64,000 nt of DNA from Mesorhizobium terrae (GTDB taxonomy: Bacteria; Pseudomonadota; Alphaproteobacteria; Rhizobiales; Rhizobiaceae), in contig NZ_CP044218.1 in NCBI RefSeq assembly GCF_008727715.1, forward strand, positions 5,667,153 through 5,731,152, in the 5' to 3' direction. The position numbers and the translations under genes were made by a program. The notes beneath the pieces were generated by a model. It had not been told where the DNA came from and made no database searches. It was given only the letters and a program-made list of their open reading frames with translations. This document shows positions 17,616 through 26,735 of the stretch, piece by piece; position 1 is the first letter of the stretch, and each line of letters opens with the position of its first letter.

Positions 17616-18365
17616 TTATTTCTTGCGGTTCATGAAGGCGACGAAGGCGGCGCGCGCCTCGTCGGATTTCAGGCGTTCGGCGAAATGCCGGCCCTCCTCG
17701 TCTATGCGGGCGACAACCTCGTCGCGTCTGCCCAAGAGAAGATCGCGCGCGATCCGCAGGGCTTGTGGCGGCTTGGCCGCGATCTCCTCGGCCTTGGCCA
17801 GCACCGTGGCCTCCAGCGCGTCTTCCGCGACGATCTCATAGATCAGCCCCGCCGCCTTGGCGCGCTCGGCGGAGAACCCCTCGCCCAGCGCCAGTAACGC
17901 GAAGGCATCCTGGCGGCCGACGATGCGCGGCACGATCAGGCTGGAGGCCGCTTCCGGCACCAGGCCGAGATCGACGAAAGGCGTGCGGAAGACCGTGCGC
18001 GGCGTGGCGAAAGTCAGGTCGCAGTGCAAATTGAGCGTGGTGCCGATGCCGACCGCGATACCATCGACGCCCGACAGCAGCGGCTTGCCGAATTTCGCCA
18101 GCACATGCAGGAAATCCCACACGTCGCGGCCACCATCGCCACCGGTCGCCATGGCCAGGAAATCGGCCATGTCGTTGCCGGCCGAGAAGGCGCCGGGCAC
18201 GCCGAGGAAGACGCTGACGCGGATCGCCGGGTCGGCATCCGCCTCGGTCAGCGCCGCCAGCATCGCCAGGTACATGGCGCGGGTTAGCGCGTTTTTCTTG
18301 TCGGGGCGGTTCATGCGGATGATCTGAACGGCGCCGCGGCGCTCGACGATGATCTGGTCGGTCAC
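17616..18365 (-). CDS. Enoyl-CoA hydratase/isomerase family protein
   Basis: A 249-residue crotonase-fold protein. RMNRPDKKNALTRAMY (about 17-32) is the entry block, GAFSAGNDMADF (58-69) forms the first oxyanion loop, and DGIAVGIGTTLNLHCDLTFA (about 101-120) the second. The acidic residue usual at the second catalytic position is in FVDLGLVPEAAS. Its start lies 26 bp after the acyl-CoA dehydrogenase stop, so the two form an operon for consecutive beta-oxidation-type steps. Substrate chain not determinable. Confidence 0.9.
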   Translation of the reverse strand: MTDQIIVERRGAVQIIRMNRPDKKNALTRAMYLAMLAALTEADADPAIRVSVFLGVPGAFSAGNDMADFLAMATGGDGGRDVWDFLHVLAKFGKPLLSGVDGIAVGIGTTLNLHCDLTFATPRTVFRTPFVDLGLVPEAASSLIVPRIVGRQDAFALLALGEGFSAERAKAAGLIYEIVAEDALEATVLAKAEEIAAKPPQALRIARDLLLGRRDEVVARIDEEGRHFAERLKSDEARAAFVAFMNRKK

Positions 18366-18391
18366 GAATGAAATCCTCTTTCCTAGAATGC

Positions 18392-20164
18392 TCAGGCCGT
18401 GACCAGCGCCCGGGCGGCGGCGGCCAGGCTGTCGGCGCCGCCGACGACGCGGTCCTTGAGTGCTGCGGTCTCGCCCAACAGGTTTTCAGCGAAGAACCGA
18501 CAAAGCGCGATGCGCGGCTCGGCCCCGGCCAGCCCGCCGCGCGCCAGATAGGCGCCGCCGGCGGCGAGTGAAACCAGCCGCAGATAAGGCGTGGCACCCG
18601 CCAGCGCCGTCTCCATGCCGCCATCGGCGGTGCACGCCTGCAGGAAGCGCGTCGCCTCGACGACGTCGGCCAGCGCGCGGTCGAGCAGGTCGGCGCTGCG
18701 GCCGAAACCGGGAAGGTTCGAGGTGCGGATCTCGGCCGCCACCGCCTTCAGCTCGTCGATATAGCCGTGGATGTGGGCGCCGCCGCCGAGCGGCAGCTTG
18801 CGAGCCACCAGGTCGATCGCCTGGATGCCGTTTGTGCCCTCGTAGATGGGCGCGATGCGGGCGTCGCGATAATAGGCGGCCGCGCCCGTCTCCTCGATGA
18901 AACCCATGCCGCCATGGATCTGCACGCCGATCGAGGCGACATCGACGCCGGTATCGGTGGAAAAGGCTTTGGCCAGCGGGGTCAGGAGATTGGCGCGGTC
19001 CTGCCAGTGGCAAGCCGCATCGCCCTCGGCGGCATGCGCCATGTCGAGCGCGTGGGCGCAGCAATAGCTGATCGAGCGCGCGATCTCAGTCAGCGCCTTC
19101 ATGGTCAGCAAATTGCGCTGCACGTCGGCATGGTGGACGATCGGCGCCATGCCCTCGCAGGTATAATCGGCCGCCTTGCCCTGCCGGCGCTCATTGGCAT
19201 AGGCCAGCGCCTTCTGATAAGCGGCCTCGGCCACCGCCACGCCCTGCATGCCGACGGCGAGGCGAGCGTTGTTCATCATGGTGAACATGCAGGCCAGGCC
19301 CTTGTTCTCCTGGCCGACCAGCCAGCCGATGGCGCCGGGCTTGGTGCCACCGAAGCCGTCGCCATAGATCATGGTGCAGGTGGGCGAGGCATGGATGCCG
19401 AGCTTGTGCTCGATGCCGGAGCAGAACACGTCGTTGCGAGCGCCGAGCGCGCCATCGTCGCCGACCAGGAATTTTGGCACCAGGAACAGGGAGATACCGC
19501 GCGTGCCGGCCGGTGCGTCAGGCAGCCGCGCCAGCACCAGATGTACGATGTTGTCGGTGAAATCGTGCTCGCCATAGGTGATGAAGATCTTCTGGCCGAA
19601 GATGCGGTAGGTGCCGTCGCCGGCGGGCTCGGCGCGGCTGCGCAGCGCGGCAAGGTCTGAACCGGCCTGCGGCTCGGTCAGGTTCATGGTGCCCATCCAT
19701 TCGCCTGATACCAGCTTGGCTAGGTATTTGGCCTTGAGGTCGTCGGAGGCATGCTTGTGCAGTGCCTCCACCGCACCCATGGTCAGCGTCGGTCCGAGAC
19801 CGAAGGCCATGGCGGCGGAGTTCCACATTTCCAGTGCTGCAACGCCCAGCATGTTGGGCAGCGCCTGGCCGCCGAATTCCTCGGGCCCGGACAGGCCGTT
19901 CCAGCCGCCTTCGATCCAGCGCCGGTAAAGATCCTTCCAGCCGGGCGGCATGGTGACGGCGGCATCCTTCAACACCGCGCCGGTCTCGTCGCCGATCTGG
20001 TAGAGCGGCGCCACCTCCTCCGTCGCGAAGCGGCCGGCCTCCTCCAGCACCGCGTCGACCAGATCCTCGCCGAGATCGCCGAAGACGCCCGCCTCGAGCG
20101 CGGGCCTCAGGCCGGCGACATGTTTCAGCGTGAAGGCGATATCCGCGACCGGTGCCCGATACAT
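18392..20164 (-). CDS. Acyl-CoA dehydrogenase (long, about 590-residue type)
   Basis: This FAD enzyme should introduce the alpha-beta double bond into an acyl-CoA. The 590-residue protein has the N-terminal helical domain, a substrate/FAD middle domain with MNLTEPQAGSDLAALRSRA and FGQKIFITYGEHDFTDNIVH, and the catalytic domain with IHGGMGFIEETGAAAYYRDA and APIYEGTNGIQAIDL. These, with the C-terminal extension, match the large FadE/DmdC-like group, which also contains 3-methylmercaptopropionyl-CoA dehydrogenases; that specific activity is not proven. GGAGGAG precedes ATG 20164. It is cotranscribed with the downstream hydratase. Confidence 0.92.
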   Translation of the reverse strand: MYRAPVADIAFTLKHVAGLRPALEAGVFGDLGEDLVDAVLEEAGRFATEEVAPLYQIGDETGAVLKDAAVTMPPGWKDLYRRWIEGGWNGLSGPEEFGGQALPNMLGVAALEMWNSAAMAFGLGPTLTMGAVEALHKHASDDLKAKYLAKLVSGEWMGTMNLTEPQAGSDLAALRSRAEPAGDGTYRIFGQKIFITYGEHDFTDNIVHLVLARLPDAPAGTRGISLFLVPKFLVGDDGALGARNDVFCSGIEHKLGIHASPTCTMIYGDGFGGTKPGAIGWLVGQENKGLACMFTMMNNARLAVGMQGVAVAEAAYQKALAYANERRQGKAADYTCEGMAPIVHHADVQRNLLTMKALTEIARSISYCCAHALDMAHAAEGDAACHWQDRANLLTPLAKAFSTDTGVDVASIGVQIHGGMGFIEETGAAAYYRDARIAPIYEGTNGIQAIDLVARKLPLGGGAHIHGYIDELKAVAAEIRTSNLPGFGRSADLLDRALADVVEATRFLQACTADGGMETALAGATPYLRLVSLAAGGAYLARGGLAGAEPRIALCRFFAENLLGETAALKDRVVGGADSLAAAARALVTA

Positions 20165-20589
20165 GCCTTGAACTCCTCCTCCGATGCAGGGCCGATCCTG
20201 CCGCGAGGCGCCACCGCATGGCAACCGCCATCTCGCCACGCCACGCTCGTTCGAACTACTTTTACGTAAACGTCAAACTTTGTCACGCGGATTTTGACGA
20301 TGGCCGGAGAGGTTTCATGGCTGGGCGATCGTCACGTCGATTTAGCCGCTGGGATCGCGATGCAGCCTTCGGGTTGAGGACTCATAAAAGCGAAACGACG
20401 ATCCGATGGTCGCCGAGGCCATGTTCGACAAGAAGGCGCGGATGAGGTCAGCTTGGAGCCAACGCCCCGCAAACGCGCTCACAATCGCCGGCGCCGAATG
20501 TCGGGATTGAGCGCCAGTTCGGCGCATTTCCTGGCGACGCCCATCCGCCCCGGCACTAGGCTGCGTCTGTTGCCTGAAGGAGAATTCGT
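20165..20589. other. 425-bp gap between the acyl-CoA dehydrogenase and GFA genes
   Basis: It holds the dehydrogenase promoter region with a MerR-type operator (20261-20276) and, at its right end, the GFA gene's AAGGAG. The middle (about 20300-20560) has short open frames without codon bias or a usable start, and I see no RNA gene there. Confidence 0.6.
20261..20276. promoter_or_regulatory. Candidate MerR-family (LiuR-like) operator upstream of the acyl-CoA dehydrogenase
   Basis: TTTACGTAAACGTCAA is an inverted repeat of the form TT-x-ACGT-N2-ACGT-x-AA. It lies about 97 bp upstream of the leftward dehydrogenase start. MerR-family regulators of branched-chain amino acid and fatty acid catabolism (LiuR type) are known to use TTGACGT/ACGTAAA-like palindromes. 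Assignment is by resemblance only. Confidence 0.55.
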
Positions 20590-20994
20590 ATGCGTGGTCA
20601 TTGCCTATGCGGCACCATTGCTTTCGAAGTCGATGGTCCGGCCCAGGCCTGCGTGGTCTGTCATTGTGAAAGTTGCCGACGGCAATGTTCTGCGCCGATG
20701 ACCGCCTACATTGGCGTCCTGGACGGCCAATGGCGATGGCTGAGCAAGCTGCCAAAGGTGTTCAACTCTTCTCCCGGCGTGGAAAGAACATTTTGCGACC
20801 ACTGCGGCACGCCGCTGTCCTTCCGCTCAAGGAAGATGTCCAACGTCATGCATTTTTTCGCGGCGGCGATGGAGGAGCCGGAAAAATTCGCGCCGACGCT
20901 GCATGTCGCTTTCGAGGAGAAGCTCCCTTGGCTGAAACTCGGCGACGGCCTGCCGACACGTGTTGGGCCTGACTATACGAAAGACCCAGCCTGA
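20590..20994 (+). CDS. GFA family protein (glutathione-dependent formaldehyde-activating enzyme-like)
   Basis: The 134-residue protein has the Mss4-like zinc-binding fold of the GFA family: GHCLCGTIAFEV at 3-14, CHCESCRR near 24-31, and the C-terminal zinc pair FCDHCGTPLSF near 68-78. These cysteine positions match the two zinc sites of the family. Real activity on S-hydroxymethylglutathione is shown for few members, so the function is open. AAGGAG lies eight bases before the ATG. Confidence 0.88.
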   Translation: MRGHCLCGTIAFEVDGPAQACVVCHCESCRRQCSAPMTAYIGVLDGQWRWLSKLPKVFNSSPGVERTFCDHCGTPLSFRSRKMSNVMHFFAAAMEEPEKFAPTLHVAFEEKLPWLKLGDGLPTRVGPDYTKDPA

Positions 20995-21045
20995 AGACTT
21001 GATACCGCGCAGCCAAAAGCGGATCGAGACGAGCTTGAGGGCCGC

Positions 21046-22269
21046 TCAGGCGGCCCGCTGCACCTCGATGGTGACATGGGAGAGCGAACCGAAGCGGCGA
21101 AGCCGGTCGCGATAGAAATCGACCCCGCGCTCGCTGTTCGTCTCCACCGAGACGATGGCGCCGAGATGCCCCGGGCCGAGACGCCAGACATGCAGGTCGG
21201 TCAGGTGATCGCCATCCTGCTCCACCGCCTTGCGCACGCCTTCGGTGACATCCTTGTCCGGGTTCATGTCCAAGAGGATCGACCCCGTGTCCCGGATCAG
21301 GCCGTAGGACCAGCTGGCGATGACAAGCGCGCCGACAATGCCCGCCACGGGATCCATCCACAGCCAGCCGAAGGCACGCGCCAGCAAAAGGCCGACGATG
21401 ACCAGCACCGAGACGGCGGCATCGGCCATGACGTGCACCACGGCGGCGCGCATGTTGTTGTCGCGATGCGCGGTGCTGCCGTGACCGTGTTCGTGCTCCT
21501 CGAACAGGATCGGGTAATCCGCACCATCGATGGTGACGCGGGCGGTGAAGGCGTGCGGTTCGGGAATCTCCTCGGCGCTTTGCAGATAATCGCCATGGTC
21601 TTCCATGCGGAAGGTCTGGCGCGCGCCGTCCGGCCGCACGGTCTCGACCGTGATGGACGACGCGTCAGCCCCATTCGCCTTGACGCGGAAGACTGGCGGA
21701 TGGTTCGTCTCGAACACGCTGAGCAGCACGATGCCATGCGGTGTCGCGATGCGGTGCTCCTCGTCGTGTCCATGCCCATCATGGTGATGGCCGTGGCCAT
21801 GGTGGTGGTGGCCGCCGCTCGCCAGCACCAGGGCGGAAACGACGTTCACGGCCAGCCCGAGGACGGCGATCGGAATGGCCTCGGCGAAATGGATGGGAAC
21901 GGGCGCGACCAGGCGGCTGACCGCCTCATAGGCGATCAGGATCGAAATCATCGCCAGGATGACGGCGCTGGTGAAACCGGCGAGGTCACCGAGCTTGCCG
22001 GTGCCGAAGGTGAAGCGGGCATCGCGCGCATGCCGGCGGGCATAGCTGTAGGCAAGAGCGGCCAGCAGCAGCGCGCCGGCATGGGTGCTCATATGCAGGC
22101 CGTCGGCAACCAAGGCGATCGAGCCGAACAGCACGCCGCCGACGATTTCCAGCGCCATCATCGCCGCGCACAGCCAGATGACGATCCAGGTCCGGCGTTC
22201 GGCATGTTCATGGCCTTCGCCAAGGAAGACGTGGCTGTGCCCGGCGGCAGAGACTTCGAGATTGGTCAT
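21046..22269 (-). CDS. dmeF: CDF-family divalent metal exporter, DmeF type
   Basis: The 407-residue cation diffusion facilitator has six membrane segments, with the CDF site residues in LVADGLHMSTHAG (first half) and VHVMADAAVSVLV (second half). A histidine-rich cytoplasmic stretch, HHHHGHGHHHDGHGHDEEH (about 154-172), and an inserted domain (about 175-255) lengthen the central loop, as in DmeF cobalt/nickel exporters. The C-terminal cytoplasmic domain ends with LSHVTIEVQ. It follows dmeR by 10 bp on the same strand. The Rhizobium leguminosarum dmeRF operon responds to Ni and Co, so a similar role is likely. Confidence 0.92.
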   Translation of the reverse strand: MTNLEVSAAGHSHVFLGEGHEHAERRTWIVIWLCAAMMALEIVGGVLFGSIALVADGLHMSTHAGALLLAALAYSYARRHARDARFTFGTGKLGDLAGFTSAVILAMISILIAYEAVSRLVAPVPIHFAEAIPIAVLGLAVNVVSALVLASGGHHHHGHGHHHDGHGHDEEHRIATPHGIVLLSVFETNHPPVFRVKANGADASSITVETVRPDGARQTFRMEDHGDYLQSAEEIPEPHAFTARVTIDGADYPILFEEHEHGHGSTAHRDNNMRAAVVHVMADAAVSVLVIVGLLLARAFGWLWMDPVAGIVGALVIASWSYGLIRDTGSILLDMNPDKDVTEGVRKAVEQDGDHLTDLHVWRLGPGHLGAIVSVETNSERGVDFYRDRLRRFGSLSHVTIEVQRAA

Positions 22270-22279
22270 TTGAACAACC

Positions 22280-22558
22280 CTACTTCAAATAGGTACGCAC
22301 CACCGCCAGGAGTTCCTCGGCGCCGTCATGGTTGAGCGCGCCGGGATATCGCTCCTCGTCGACCAGATGCGTGCGCACATGGCCTTCGATCACCTCGCAC
22401 ATCAGCCCGGACATCGCCGCACGGGTGCTTGCCAGAAGGTGCATCACCTTCTCGCAGCCGGCCTCGGTGTCCAGCGCCCGCTCGATCGCATCCACCTGGC
22501 CGCGGATGCGGCGCACGCGGGCCAACAGCTGCTGCTTTTCTCGAGTCGTATGGCTCAT
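22280..22558 (-). CDS. dmeR: RcnR/FrmR-family metal-responsive repressor, DmeR type
   Basis: The 92-residue all-helical DUF156 protein opens SHTTREKQQLLARVRRIRGQ. His3 plus a later Cys and His set match the family pattern (AGCEKVMHLLAST; GHVRTHLVDE). These tetrameric repressors bind DNA until Ni(II) or Co(II) is coordinated. It is the first gene of the unit with dmeF. A candidate operator lies nine bases upstream. Confidence 0.92.
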   Translation of the reverse strand: MSHTTREKQQLLARVRRIRGQVDAIERALDTEAGCEKVMHLLASTRAAMSGLMCEVIEGHVRTHLVDEERYPGALNHDGAEELLAVVRTYLK

Positions 22559-22566
22559 AGGGCAAT

Positions 22567-22592
22567 CCTATAGCATAGGGGGTTATCCTATA
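22567..22592. promoter_or_regulatory. Candidate DmeR operator
   Basis: A GGGGG tract (22578-22582) is flanked by A/T-rich inverted arms, CCTATAGCATA on the left and TTATCCTATA on the right. RcnR/DmeR-type repressors recognise a G/C tract with A/T inverted repeats. The site abuts the dmeR start and probably overlaps its promoter. Confidence 0.6.
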
Positions 22593-22820
22593 CAAGATAC
22601 GGTCGAGCGAAGTGTGGGAAAGCCGGATTCATTTGGGATGTCGCTGTGTTTTTGAAGAGCGCCAGCAGCCGCACAGGCGCTTGCCCTTACGAATAAGCCG
22701 CCTGGCTCGGGCAAGATATTGAGGCGATCAAGGCGCAGTACCCCTGCGGGTCGCGCTTTTTGACGCTCACCTTTTTGTCCCAACAGGTGTAAGGAACACA
22801 ACAAAGGAGCACCTCAAAAA

Positions 22821-23039
22821 ATGCTGGCCAGACCTGAAACCTTCCGCTGCATCGAATGCGGGCTGCCTTACCGCGCCGACGGGTTTCACTATCACGAGGG
22901 CAGGATCGAGCATGGCGCGGCCTATTGGTCAGACCGCGGCGTGTTGTGCTCGCCGCGCTGCTCGCTCGCCCATCACAAGCGGCGCCAGGCCGAGGGAACG
23001 CTGCGCGACAAGCCGGCGCCCGACCCGTTTGAATTCTAG
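22821..23039 (+). CDS. Small Cys-rich hypothetical protein (possible zinc knuckle)
   Basis: A 72-residue protein of unrecognised family. Cys pairs in FRCIECGLPY (C10, C13) and VLCSPRCSLAHH (C43, C47), with nearby His, suggest a single zinc-binding site. The tail is basic then acidic. AAAGGAG sits about 10 bases before ATG 22821. It is isolated between dmeR (divergent) and an intergenic repeat cluster. It could be a DNA/RNA-binding or protein-interaction module; nothing nearby shows which. Confidence 0.65.
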   Translation: MLARPETFRCIECGLPYRADGFHYHEGRIEHGAAYWSDRGVLCSPRCSLAHHKRRQAEGTLRDKPAPDPFEF

Positions 23040-23040
23040 G

Positions 23041-23401
23041 CGGTCGCTCCACTCCCTCGCGCGGTCGGGAATGACGGACGGATAGGTCGCGCCACTCGTC
23101 TTCCGCATACGGCGCCGCTAAAGACGGCACGAGCACCGGTCGATCCCGCCATGCACCCTTCGAGGTATTTGGCACACCCCGTGAAGCTCCGTCATTCCTG
23201 ACCTCGTGAGCGACCGCAGGGAGCGGAGAGTGTCGGGAACCCATGCCGGAACATTTCCGTAATGGAACCCTTTCAGAACAGGGGATGGGGGAACGCGACG
23301 TTCCCGCGCCCGGTTTCGCACGTGTTCGCGGCGCGTTAGTCACGGCATGGATTCCCGACACTCTCCGGTCGCTCCGCTCCCTCACGAGGTCGGGAATGAC
23401 G
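23041..23401. repeat. Intergenic repeat cluster: about 59-bp inverted pair plus a third partial copy
   Basis: The element at 23190-23248 reappears in opposite orientation at 23343-23401 with few changes; shared words include GAGAGTGTCGGGAA and GACCTCGTGAG. A shorter third copy at 23041-23077 has the orientation of the right copy (CGGTCGCTCC through GGTCGGGAATGACGG). The two main copies could pair as a long stem with about 94 bp between them. This looks like a dispersed palindromic/REP-like intergenic repeat family; no transposase is associated. Confidence 0.8.
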
Positions 23402-23671
23402 AGCAAAAGATGTTGCCCCCATCCCGAGATCAGACGCCCCCGCCCGACGTAAACATCCCCGCCCCACTTCCACACCTGGCTTGAAAAACACCCCACCGCG
23501 ATCAAGGCATTAGCCGAAACGACCGAGAAAAATCGCCGGCCTCCCATCCACACTTTGCCGGCGCCCCGCTTCAAAACCCGGCCCATGGCGCGGGAACGTT
23601 TCCGCGCGTGCCATGGCGAAAAACCCTTCGTTAACCATGCCGGTTCAGGATCAACCCTCAGTCAGCGGGAT
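23402..23671. other. Non-coding remainder between the repeat cluster and the lysozyme gene
   Basis: With the repeat cluster this completes a gene-free stretch of about 630 bp (23040-23671). A long leftward frame covers it but runs through the repeats and has no credible start. The right end must hold the lysozyme promoter, which I cannot pinpoint. Confidence 0.5.
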
Positions 23672-24865
23672 ATGCTCTTGAAAGGCCGCACGCGACAGTT
23701 CCACCGCATCCTGACGCTGGCAGCGGGCCTGGTGGCGGGCACTGGTGCCGGTGCGGCATCCGACTTCTCCGAACCATGGAAGAAGGACGACCGGGCACTC
23801 GTCATCGACGCTTATGAATACAACCCCATCGACTGGCCGGCGCTTGCCTCCGACAAGCGCATTGTCGGCTTCATCAACAAGGCCTCCGACGGGCTGCCGC
23901 CACCTTATGCATGCGGCGGCACCGACACCGAGCAGCGGCTGTGCAAGGCGTTGTGGAAACGCCACGCGGTGGCACGCGAACTGTTCCAGACGCGCAAGGT
24001 GGTGGCACGGGCGCTCGGCCTGCAATGGGGCGCCTATCATCTGGCGCGGCCGGGCAACCCGGTCGAACAGGCCGATAGTTTCGTCGATTTCGCCGATCCC
24101 AGCCCCGACGATCTTCTGGCCATCGACATCGAGGACAACGACCCGCAGAAATGGATGTCACTGGACGACGCCGAGGAATTCGTGCGGCAGGTGCACCGCC
24201 GCGTCGGCCGTTTCCCGATCCTCTACACCAATGAGGTGACGGCCAGCCACATCGCCGCCAACCGCTACCGCTACCGACTCTTGTCGCGCCTGCCGCTCTG
24301 GTACGCGCGCTACAAGCCGGAAGTCGGCGCCTCGTTCCCGAAAGGCCACTGGAACGGCTACGCGCTCTGGCAATTCGCCGCCCAGGCCAATTGCGGCCGT
24401 GTCGCCTGCCCCTACCGACCGGCGGGAACGCCGATGGACATCGACGTCAATGTGGCGCCCATGGATGCCGGCGAACTGCGCCGGCAATGGCCGTTCGGCG
24501 GCCTGATCGACGTACCGGCCGATTATCTGGCCAGCGTGCCGGTGCCGCTGTCACGCGAGGCTGGGCTGCGCGGCGAAAGGCTCACCTATGCTGCCGTTGC
24601 CGCCCCGCCGACGCTGGATGAACTGGTCGCCGTGCTGAAGGCGCGCTGGACATCCTTCCGGGACGGCTTCCGCAAGCCGCCGCTTGTGGCGGCCAACAGG
24701 CTGTCCAACCCGCTGCGCGGCATCGCTGGCTATGTCGCGGAGATGCGCCAGCGCATCCATCCCGCCCTCGTCTCCGAGGCTGCCCCGCCGGTGGGCATAG
24801 ACCCCGTCACCACCGGTTCGATCGGCCCGAAACCCGCACCCGCCCTGCCCTTCGCCGGACGCTGA
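23672..24865 (+). CDS. Exported glycoside hydrolase family 25 (lysozyme-type) protein
   Basis: The 397-residue protein has a signal peptide (about 1-29, ending GAGAASDF) and a GH25 barrel (about 41-260). VIDAYEYNPIDW (44-55) gives the first catalytic Asp; GFINKASDG, WGAYHLARPGNP and the acidic strand LLAIDIED (148-155) complete the GH25 pattern. The C-terminal 130 residues are low-complexity and end TTGSIGPKPAPALP, resembling proline-rich tails of rhizobial envelope proteins. It should cut peptidoglycan glycan strands. ATG 23672 is preferred because the signal peptide begins there; the frame is open upstream. Confidence 0.88.
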   Translation: MLLKGRTRQFHRILTLAAGLVAGTGAGAASDFSEPWKKDDRALVIDAYEYNPIDWPALASDKRIVGFINKASDGLPPPYACGGTDTEQRLCKALWKRHAVARELFQTRKVVARALGLQWGAYHLARPGNPVEQADSFVDFADPSPDDLLAIDIEDNDPQKWMSLDDAEEFVRQVHRRVGRFPILYTNEVTASHIAANRYRYRLLSRLPLWYARYKPEVGASFPKGHWNGYALWQFAAQANCGRVACPYRPAGTPMDIDVNVAPMDAGELRRQWPFGGLIDVPADYLASVPVPLSREAGLRGERLTYAAVAAPPTLDELVAVLKARWTSFRDGFRKPPLVAANRLSNPLRGIAGYVAEMRQRIHPALVSEAAPPVGIDPVTTGSIGPKPAPALPFAGR

Positions 24866-24897
24866 CCTGTGCGACACGGAAGGTCCGGGCGGAAAGC

Positions 24898-25311
24898 TCA
24901 GCGCCGAACCGGCGCGCGCACCACTTCGCCGTCTTCCTTGATGAAGTCGCCGATGTCGGGATTGGCCAGCACTTCCAGCACCCGCTCCGAGGGCCTGGCC
25001 AGCACCGCGCCCTTTTCCGTCACCACGATCGGCCGGTTGATGAGGATCGGGTGCTCCATCATGAAATTGAGGAGCTCCTCGTCGCTCCATCTTGGATCGT
25101 AGAGGCGAAGCTCGGTGTACGGCGTGTCTTTCTGGCGCAACATCTGGCGGGGCGTCATGCCCATCTGCCGGATCAGCTCGACCAGCCTGCCGCGCGAGGG
25201 CGGCGTCTTCAGATATTCGATGATCTCGGGTTCCTCGCCGGAGGCGCGGATCATGGCCAGCGCGTTGCGCGAGGTGCCGCAGTCGGGATTGTGGTAGATG
25301 ATGATGCTCAT
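24898..25311 (-). CDS. arsC: ArsC-type glutaredoxin-dependent arsenate reductase family protein
   Basis: A 137-residue thioredoxin-fold protein starting [21 protein letters not shown]11 in NPDCGTSR is the catalytic thiol of the E. coli R773-type ArsC family. [12 protein letters not shown] and [20 protein letters not shown] carry the conserved arginines of the oxyanion site. Its ATG overlaps the purD stop (ATGA), so it is translated after purD. No other ars genes are present, so it may be a housekeeping ArsC homologue. Confidence 0.92.
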   Translation of the reverse strand: MSIIIYHNPDCGTSRNALAMIRASGEEPEIIEYLKTPPSRGRLVELIRQMGMTPRQMLRQKDTPYTELRLYDPRWSDEELLNFMMEHPILINRPIVVTEKGAVLARPSERVLEVLANPDIGDFIKEDGEVVRAPVRR

Positions 25312-26585
25312 CGTCCCGCTTCTCGCTCGACCGCCCGCCATCCGATGTCGCGGCGGCAGAAGCCCTGCGGCCAGTCGATGCGATCGACGGCGGCATAGGC
25401 CTGACGCTGCGCTTCGCCGACCGTCGCGCCGGTGGCCGTGACATTGAGCACGCGGCCGCCATTGGCGACCAGCGCACCGGCATTGATGGCGGTGCCAGCG
25501 TGGAAGATCTGGGTACCATCGCCCCGCTCGCCATCGATGCCGCGGATGACCGAGCCCTTTTCCGGCGCGCCGGGATAACCCTGGGCGGCCATGACGACGG
25601 TGAGCGCCGCTTCGTCCCGCCAGCGCACCGACATATGCGAAAGCTGGCCGTCGGCCGCGGCATTGAGAAGGACCAGCAGATCGTCCTTCAGCCGCATCAT
25701 CAAGACCTGGCATTCCGGATCGCCGAAGCGAGTATTGTATTCGATCAGTTTGGGACCGTTCTCGTCGATCATCAGCCCGGCGAACAAAACGCCGGCGAAG
25801 GGCGAGCCGAGTTCGGCCATACCGCGCATGGTCGGCTCGATGATCTCGCGCATGGTGCGCTCGATTATTTCAGGCGTCATCACCGGCGCCGGCGAATAGG
25901 CGCCCATGCCGCCGGTGTTGGGTCCAATATCGCCGTCGCCGACACGCTTGTGGTCCTGCGCGGTGCCAAAAGGCAGCGCCGTGGTGCCGTCGCACAGGCA
26001 GAAGAAGCTCGCCTCCTCGCCGGTCAGGAATTCCTCGACCACGACTTCGGCGCCAGCGCTGCCGAAGGAGCCGTCGAAACAGGCATTCAGCCCATCCAGC
26101 GCCTCGGCCAGCGTCATGGCGACGGTCACGCCCTTGCCGGCGGCCAGCCCGTCGGCCTTGATGACGATCGGCGCGCCGACCTTTTCGACATAGGCGCGCG
26201 CGGCCGCCAGATTGTCGAAGCGGCCATAGGCGGCGGTCGGAATATCAAAGCGGGCGCACAGGTCCTTGGTGAAGCCTTTCGAGCCCTCCAGCCTGGCCGC
26301 CGCCTTGGACGGTCCGAACACGCGGATGCCGGCAGCGCGCAAATCGTCGGCGATGCCCGCCACCAGCGGCGCTTCAGGGCCGACGACGACGAGATCGATC
26401 TTCATGTCGCGGCAGAAGCCGGCGACGGCGACATGGTTGGAAATGTCGAGCGCGACCAGTTCGGCCTGTTGGGCGATGCCGGGATTGCCGGGTGCTGCGT
26501 AGAGCTTGGTCAGGAGTGGCGAGGCGGCGAGCTTCCAGGCCAGCGCATGTTCGCGGCCGCCGGAACCGAGGAGAAGAACTTTCAT
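25308..26585 (-). CDS. purD: Phosphoribosylamine-glycine ligase
   Basis: PurD makes glycinamide ribonucleotide from phosphoribosylamine, glycine and ATP, the second step of purine synthesis. The 425-residue protein begins [20 protein letters not shown] and shows [16 protein letters not shown], the ATP-grasp residues in [13 protein letters not shown], and [13 protein letters not shown] with FGDPECQ, all hallmarks of GARS. Length is typical. ATG 26585 is chosen because the family start is there. It overlaps arsC by four bases and diverges from the GNAT gene at 26736. Confidence 0.97.
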   Translation of the reverse strand: MKVLLLGSGGREHALAWKLAASPLLTKLYAAPGNPGIAQQAELVALDISNHVAVAGFCRDMKIDLVVVGPEAPLVAGIADDLRAAGIRVFGPSKAAARLEGSKGFTKDLCARFDIPTAAYGRFDNLAAARAYVEKVGAPIVIKADGLAAGKGVTVAMTLAEALDGLNACFDGSFGSAGAEVVVEEFLTGEEASFFCLCDGTTALPFGTAQDHKRVGDGDIGPNTGGMGAYSPAPVMTPEIIERTMREIIEPTMRGMAELGSPFAGVLFAGLMIDENGPKLIEYNTRFGDPECQVLMMRLKDDLLVLLNAAADGQLSHMSVRWRDEAALTVVMAAQGYPGAPEKGSVIRGIDGERGDGTQIFHAGTAINAGALVANGGRVLNVTATGATVGEAQRQAYAAVDRIDWPQGFCRRDIGWRAVEREAGR

Positions 26586-26735
26586 GCCGAATACCTCGCG
26601 CTCACCCATATCGCCCGGCTCTGGCTATTGGCGATGGCGCGGCAGGTCAAGGCAAGATGGCGCCTTTCAACCGCAACGGCATTGTCGGGCGCCCACCGCC
26701 GGCCTATCTGGGATCGACGACAAGAAGGGAAAGCC

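Noticed and set aside
22687..23586. A 299-codon leftward frame
   Set aside because: It is composed largely of the intergenic repeats and has no ribosome site or recognisable domain.
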